NCBI GenBank assembly: GCA_900466605.1
Contig: UBMU01000038.1
Location: 1-44,878 of the forward strand
Origin: Hyphomicrobiales bacterium
GTDB lineage: Bacteria > Pseudomonadota > Alphaproteobacteria > Rhizobiales > Rhizobiaceae
Length of the DNA: 44,878 nt
Reading direction: 5' to 3'
Shown here: one piece after another, positions 40,962-44,878 of the stretch
Position numbering within the stretch: position 1 is the stretch's first letter
Layout: each line of letters starts with the position of its first letter
Program-made: the position numbers and the translations under genes
Notes under the pieces: generated by a model
The model's input: the letters and a program-made list of their open reading frames with translations, nothing else
Database searches by the model: none
Told to the model about the DNA's origin: nothing

Positions 40962-42475
40962 CGGATCGTCTCGTCGATCGAGCGATCAGAAATGTCGATC
41001 CAGATCGTCTTCAGCTCGCAGTAGTTATCGTGGGCGAAGATGGACTTGTCTCGGCCGCCGAACCCAGACTCCTTGTAGCCGCCGAACGGCGTCGTCGCGT
41101 CCCCCTCGCCGAAGCAGTTGACCGTGACCAGGCCGGCCCGGATGTCACGGGAGAGCCTAATGGCGTTTCGCAGGCTGCCTGTGTACACCGAGGCGGTCAA
41201 ACCGTAGTTTGTGTCATTGGCAAGGGCGACGGCTTCGGGAAGGGTCTCGAACGTCGTTACTGACAAGATCGGCCCAAATATCTCCTCTTGGAACAGCCTG
41301 CTCTTCGGCGTCACGCCATCAACCACGGTCGGCTCAATGAAGGCGCCCCTGTAAGTCCCGCCGCCGTGGACGAGTGAAAGGTCCTCCGTCCGCACGTCAT
41401 CGAGGAACGACTTCACCTTCTGGAAATGGCTCTGACTGACGAGAGCCCCGATGCGGTTTTCCGGATCCAGTGGATCGCCGGTCTTCCACTCCCTGATGTA
41501 GGCTCCGATCCGCTTCAGCAGCTCGTCCTTGATACTGGAGTGAACAATCAGCCTGGATGTAGCCGAGCAGTTCTCGCCCATGTTCCAGAAGGCGCCATTG
41601 ACCACCTGTTCGGCCACGAGGTCGAGATCTTCGGCGTCCGGCAGCACGACCGCGGGATTCTTGCCGCCACATTCGAGCACCACCTTTTTCAGATTGGAAT
41701 CCGCCGCATAGCGAAGGAAGCGACGGCCCGTTGGCGTCGAGCCGGTGAAGGCCACCATGTCGACATCCATATGAAGACCTATCGGTTCGCCGACATCCTT
41801 GCCGCTCCCTGTCACAACGTTGAACACGCCCGCCGGAATACCGGCCTCATGGGCGAGTTCGGCAACACGTAGTGTCGTCAGCGTCGTTTCCTGTGCGGGT
41901 TTGACGATGACTGAGCATCCGGCCGCGAGAGCTGGCCCAATCTTCCATGCCAGCATCAGCAAGGGGAAATTCCACGGCAGGACACAGCCAACGACGCCGA
42001 TAGGCTCGCGGACGACCATTGCAAGTGCGTTCGGTCCTACGTTGTTGGTGTTGTCGTAGATCTTGTCGATCAGCTCCGCATGCCAACGGATCGTGTGGAT
42101 CGTGTCAGGAATATCGACAGTCTGGCATTCGCGAACCGGCTTGCCACTGTCGAGGCTCTCCATGACTGCCAGTTCGTGCCGGTTGCGTTCGATGAGCTTG
42201 GCGAGCTTGAGAAGGGCGTCTCTCCGCTCGCCAGGAGAGCGCAAGCGCCAGCGACCATCGTCGAAGGCCTCCTTCGCCTTGGCCACTGCATCGTCGACGT
42301 CACTTGCATCGCAAGCGGCGATCTCTGCGAGCGCTTCGCCTGTCGCCGGGTTCACAGACGTGAAGGTCTTGCCGGAGATTGCGGGGCGAAACGAGCCGTC
42401 AATGAATGCATTGGTTGGCAGCTGAATCTCGGCGGCGATCGCCTTGTATTCGGCGGCGGTCAAGGGTTCATGCAT
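40958..42475 (-). CDS. NAD(P)-dependent aldehyde dehydrogenase
   Basis: A 505-aa enzyme of the ALDH superfamily, similar to PuuC and betaine aldehyde dehydrogenases. Catalytic residues are in place: Asn169 in PWNFPLLM, Glu268 in VVLECGGKNP and Cys303 in NMGENCSATSRL. TGSTPTGRRF and EEIFGPILSV are the other family motifs. In the hydroxyproline pathway this position is filled by 2-oxoglutarate semialdehyde dehydrogenase, which yields 2-oxoglutarate. With a PuuB-like oxidase beside it, an aminoaldehyde is another possible substrate. Its start overlaps the stop of the DapA-family gene by 8 bases. Confidence 0.92.
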   Translation of the reverse strand: MHEPLTAAEYKAIAAEIQLPTNAFIDGSFRPAISGKTFTSVNPATGEALAEIAACDASDVDDAVAKAKEAFDDGRWRLRSPGERRDALLKLAKLIERNRHELAVMESLDSGKPVRECQTVDIPDTIHTIRWHAELIDKIYDNTNNVGPNALAMVVREPIGVVGCVLPWNFPLLMLAWKIGPALAAGCSVIVKPAQETTLTTLRVAELAHEAGIPAGVFNVVTGSGKDVGEPIGLHMDVDMVAFTGSTPTGRRFLRYAADSNLKKVVLECGGKNPAVVLPDAEDLDLVAEQVVNGAFWNMGENCSATSRLIVHSSIKDELLKRIGAYIREWKTGDPLDPENRIGALVSQSHFQKVKSFLDDVRTEDLSLVHGGGTYRGAFIEPTVVDGVTPKSRLFQEEIFGPILSVTTFETLPEAVALANDTNYGLTASVYTGSLRNAIRLSRDIRAGLVTVNCFGEGDATTPFGGYKESGFGGRDKSIFAHDNYCELKTIWIDISDRSIDETIR

Positions 42476-43379
42476 GGTTGGCTCCCGACGAGATGTTGGC
42501 GACAGTGCGCTTCAACGTGGCGACGACTGTTTGCAGGGTGCGCTTTTCATCCGAGTTGAGAGGCCGCAACGGCGCACGCACGGATCCGGTCTTCAGCCCG
42601 ATGATCTCACAGCCGTGCTTGATGGACTGGACGAACTTGCCGCATTCGAGGAAGTCCATCAGCGGGAGCATCGCGGTCATGATTGCGCGGCCTTTGTCGA
42701 AGTTCTTCTCGCGTACGCAGGCCTCGTACAGCGCAACGTGTTCGCGTGGGAGGAAGTTGGATCCGGCGCAAACCCAGCTTTTTGCGCCCCAGGCGAAAAA
42801 CTCCAGTGCCTGGTCGTCCCATCCGCAGGACAGCGATATGTGCGGAAACTTGCGGGCAAGCAGATGCAGGTTGCCCATGTCGCCGGAGCTCTCCTTGATG
42901 GCGACGACATTCTTCGATTTGCCGACGCGCGAGAAATATTCCTCGCCCATCACCACGCCCATGCGGGCCGGATAGTTGTAGAGCATGATCGGCAGGTTAG
43001 CGGCACGGTCGACGGTCAGCGCGTGGACGGCATTTTCCCTCTCCGTTGGAAGTGCATAGGGAGGCGAAGAAACAAGGATCGCATCCGCGCCGATTTCCTT
43101 TGCAGCCTTCGCGTATTCCACCGAATCCTCGGTCCGGGTCGCGCCCGTTCCAACGATGAGCGGCAACCGACCGCCAATGACGTCTTTGGCGTAGGAGGCG
43201 AGGTCGAACCGTTCCTGGCTGGTCTGAGCGTAGTACTCGCCGGTCGATCCACCGACGATGATGCCGTGTACCCCAGCCTCTACCAACGATTCCAGCACGG
43301 CAGCGAATGCCTTCCGGTCGATTTGTCCGCACGTATCAAGCGGAGTAATCGCCGGGGTGTAGATCCCCTCGAATTTCAC
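42468..43379 (-). CDS. DapA-family lyase (dihydrodipicolinate synthase superfamily)
   Basis: A 303-aa Schiff-base enzyme of the class I pyruvate-aldolase-like superfamily. Start GTG 43379 overlaps the stop of the GntR gene (GTGA) and has GGAG upstream; the frame beyond it is the GntR gene. Key residues are Lys162 (AIKESSGD) as Schiff-base Lys, Tyr134 (IMLYNYPARMG) and the carboxylate-binding GGSTGEYYAQTS (43-54). Members of this family deaminate pyrroline-4-hydroxy-2-carboxylate to 2-oxoglutarate semialdehyde in hydroxyproline catabolism, which is the role suggested by the adjacent genes. Other 2-keto acid lyases in the family cannot be excluded. Confidence 0.9.
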   Translation of the reverse strand: MKFEGIYTPAITPLDTCGQIDRKAFAAVLESLVEAGVHGIIVGGSTGEYYAQTSQERFDLASYAKDVIGGRLPLIVGTGATRTEDSVEYAKAAKEIGADAILVSSPPYALPTERENAVHALTVDRAANLPIMLYNYPARMGVVMGEEYFSRVGKSKNVVAIKESSGDMGNLHLLARKFPHISLSCGWDDQALEFFAWGAKSWVCAGSNFLPREHVALYEACVREKNFDKGRAIMTAMLPLMDFLECGKFVQSIKHGCEIIGLKTGSVRAPLRPLNSDEKRTLQTVVATLKRTVANISSGANHA

Positions 43380-44092
43380 TGTGACTTCTCCAATGCCCTG
43401 GCGGCTGGCCCACCGATAATGGCGTCGACCTTCAACCCCTGTGGAGCGATGAACATCTCCATGTTCTCGCGAGACAGCTCCCAATGTTCGAAGACGAGAT
43501 CGACGACGGCATCCTCGTCGTGCGCCGCCAACGCTTCGATGAATGAATCGTGGTGCTCGGCGGCAAGCTGCAGGCGGCGCTTCATGTCTTCGTTCCTCGG
43601 CCGGAAGAAGGTGTGGCCGATCCGGGCATGGTCGATAAGCAGACGACCGAGGCTTGGCTGCAAATAAACGTTTGCGGACATCTCGCCGAAGATCTCATGG
43701 AAGCGGTTGTTCTCGAGCACCATGTCCAGCGCATCTCCATTCTCGCTGGCCCGGCGGAAGCGCTCCTGTGTTTGCTTGAGGTCAGCAAGCTGCGCTGACT
43801 TGAAATTCTGGACCGCGAGACGCCCGATCGCGGCATAGATCATCGGTGCAACCAGAAAAAAGTTTCTGAGCGTGGCATGGTTCATTGGAATGACACGCGC
43901 GCCGCGGTTTTCGCGAATGTCGACATAACCCTCGCCTGCCAACCGGCGAAAAATGTCACGTACCGGCGTTCGGGAAAGACCGTACCGTTCGCTGAGGCTG
44001 GCTTCGTCAAGGTCGGCGTCTGGGTCGAGCTCCATCGTCAGAATTTGACGTTTCAGATCCTCGTAGAGATTGCTCTTCACGGTTTTCGCCAT
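43376..44092 (-). CDS. GntR-family regulator, FCD subfamily
   Basis: A 238-aa transcription factor and apparently the first gene of the ten-gene operon. The winged helix (about 5-75) contains EASLSERYGLSRTPVRDIFRRLAGEGYVDIRENRGARV. The FCD domain (about 80-220) has metal-site histidines in NNRFHEIFGEM, AAEHHDSFIEAL and VFEHWELSREN. GGAG precedes ATG 44092. A palindrome with 9-bp arms at 44160-44182, about 70 bases upstream, is the probable operator, so the gene is likely autoregulated and represses the operon until ligand binds. Its stop overlaps the next start, so they are translated together. Confidence 0.93.
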   Translation of the reverse strand: MAKTVKSNLYEDLKRQILTMELDPDADLDEASLSERYGLSRTPVRDIFRRLAGEGYVDIRENRGARVIPMNHATLRNFFLVAPMIYAAIGRLAVQNFKSAQLADLKQTQERFRRASENGDALDMVLENNRFHEIFGEMSANVYLQPSLGRLLIDHARIGHTFFRPRNEDMKRRLQLAAEHHDSFIEALAAHDEDAVVDLVFEHWELSRENMEMFIAPQGLKVDAIIGGPAARALEKSQ

Positions 44093-44159
44093 GGGTCACT
44101 CCGCGCCGTTGGTTTCGCTATGGCTGAAACATGGCACGCATCTAATATGCTGTCAATAA

Positions 44160-44182
44160 ATTGTGTACTTTACGTACACAAT
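44160..44182. promoter_or_regulatory. probable GntR operator (inverted repeat)
   Basis: ATTGTGTAC (44160-44168) and GTACACAAT (44174-44182) form a perfect inverted repeat with 9-base arms and a 5-base spacer. It lies about 70 bases upstream of the GntR/FCD gene in an AT-rich stretch. A leftward TTGACA lies close by (44149-44156 region). GT...AC-containing dyads are usual for GntR-family operators. Confidence 0.65.
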
Positions 44183-44617
44183 AAAAGTTCTCTAGGAATA
44201 CAATTTTGGGAAAGGTGCTGCTAACAAGCTGAAATATTTTTGTTTTCGTCCCGTCGAACACGTTGCCCAGATTAACGCGGGAACAAACAAAGTCGGCTTA
44301 GACGAGCTAAGCTGTTTGGCCGCGCGTTATTTCCAGCCTTGAATTCGAACCGAGACTTTTTCCGGCTCCGGGTGATGCCTGCTGCGCTGGGTCAGGACTG
44401 TGTTCTGTCGGGTGCCCTGATTGAGGAGGTGGACAAAAACCGAAAGTCTTCATACGCCCCGACCGTGAGCCGACAATCTGCCGGCCGCAGCTGTCATCGT
44501 CGAACATATCGCTGTCCGGGCATGACCGCGTGCTTTCACTTGCAGCGGGTGGAACCATGGCGCCGCTATATTAGTGCCTGGTAGCACTGTACCACGCACG
44601 GCAGGTATGGCTTGCCG
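44183..44617. other. intergenic region, nothing recognised
   Basis: This 435-base stretch upstream of the operator holds only short overlapping frames on both strands (for example 44339-44584 rightward and 44307-44558 leftward). They have no recognisable product and no ribosome-binding sites. No repeats, RNA genes or mobile-element ends were seen. Confidence 0.4.
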
Positions 44618-44878
44618 ATGTCACCACATTCGAAGTCGATCGAAACGCAGATCAAACTCGGCTGGTTGATCGCCGCTATCAGCGGAACCAGCGACCAGTT
44701 CCGTCCCGACGGCATGTCGCCACGCGACACCGTACAAAGCGAGCTTTATTGAGAAGCCGGAAGCCTGCGCGATCGACACGGAGCAGAAACAAAAAAGCTC
44801 CTCGACGCGTATGAAGAGGAGCTAAAGGGCAAATACCCGGAGTGGGCAAATTTTCAGTGCTTTGGCATGGTGGATTTG
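44618..44878 (+). pseudogene. possible broken gene, truncated by window end
   Basis: From ATG 44618 the frame encodes 44 residues (MSPHSKSIETQIKLGWLIAA onward, ending VQSELY) and a TGA at 44750-44752. The same frame then stays open to the window end with protein-like sequence (AETKKLLDAYEEELKGKYPE, then WANFQCFGMVDL). The two parts together look like one coding sequence interrupted by a stop. Alternatives are a genuine 44-residue protein followed by unrelated sequence, or chance. No family is recognised and the ribosome-binding site is weak. Confidence 0.3.

Noticed and set aside
1..44878. CRISPR arrays, tRNA/rRNA genes, insertion sequences, integrases, plasmid replication genes
   Set aside because: Looked for by eye on both strands; no spaced direct repeats, cloverleaf-like sequences, transposase motifs or repABC-like proteins were found.

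Overview
The window looks like an accessory (chromid- or megaplasmid-like) segment of an alphaproteobacterium of the Rhizobiales (Rhizobium/Sinorhizobium/Agrobacterium type). The grounds are high GC with strong GC bias at third codon positions, many ABC uptake operons each paired with a small catabolic pathway, a rhizobial-style class III adenylate cyclase, FCD-type GntR regulators, and enzymes such as QuiC and PPK2 that resemble rhizobial homologues. This is judged by eye; no database was searched. No tRNA, rRNA, insertion sequence, prophage or CRISPR array was seen.

Layout. (1) 1-6.4 kb: a rightward cluster of DUF3302 membrane protein, HlyD-type adaptor, SulP/STAS anion transporter, polyphosphate kinase 2 and AI-2E-family permease. 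It is bracketed by two small leftward genes of similar architecture. (2) 6.4-9.1 kb: a VIT-like membrane protein directly followed by a membrane-anchored adenylate cyclase. (3) 9.2-18.2 kb: a quinate/shikimate-type module with tandem FCD regulators, divergent quiC (3-dehydroshikimate dehydratase), and a rightward operon of polar-amino-acid-type ABC transporter, aroQ, a Gfo/Idh/MocA dehydrogenase and an aberrant AroE-like dehydrogenase. Together they would funnel a cyclic polyol acid to protocatechuate. (4) 18.2-19.1 kb: a YghU-type glutathione transferase.

(5) 19.4-29.25 kb, leftward: the operon that homology-based annotation would call urea carboxylase/allophanate hydrolase. Its leader carries a recognisable guanidine-I (ykkC) riboswitch with an intrinsic terminator as expression platform. 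Immediately upstream is a textbook sigma-54 promoter (TGGCACG-N4-TTGC) spaced so that transcription would start at the aptamer. With the two DUF1989 proteins (now known as carboxyguanidine deiminase subunits) this is best read as a guanidine uptake and degradation operon: guanidine to carboxyguanidine to allophanate to ammonia and CO2. It would be gated by nitrogen status and by the ligand itself.

(6) 29.8-33.5 kb, leftward: a ribose/xylose-type sugar ABC transporter with no catabolic gene beside it. A terminator-like hairpin and other structure lie in the 0.6 kb gap after it.

(7) 33.7-44.1 kb, leftward: an apparent ten-gene operon. In order it holds a GntR/FCD regulator, DapA-family lyase, aldehyde dehydrogenase, FAD oxidoreductase, ProU-type (quaternary amine) ABC transporter of four genes, proline-racemase-superfamily enzyme and GlxA/AraC-type regulator. 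The four enzyme families are those of the trans-4-hydroxyproline to 2-oxoglutarate pathway. The racemase-like enzyme, however, has lost its second catalytic Cys (now Gly252) and the His of its MCGHG motif (now Ala91), and the transporter is of betaine type, so the true substrate may be different. A 9-bp-arm palindrome upstream of the GntR gene is its likely operator. The last 0.8 kb is mostly non-coding and ends in a possible broken gene cut by the window edge.

All four ABC operons carry a GC-rich hairpin without a U-tract just after the binding-protein gene, a recurring feature expected to protect the binding-protein message.
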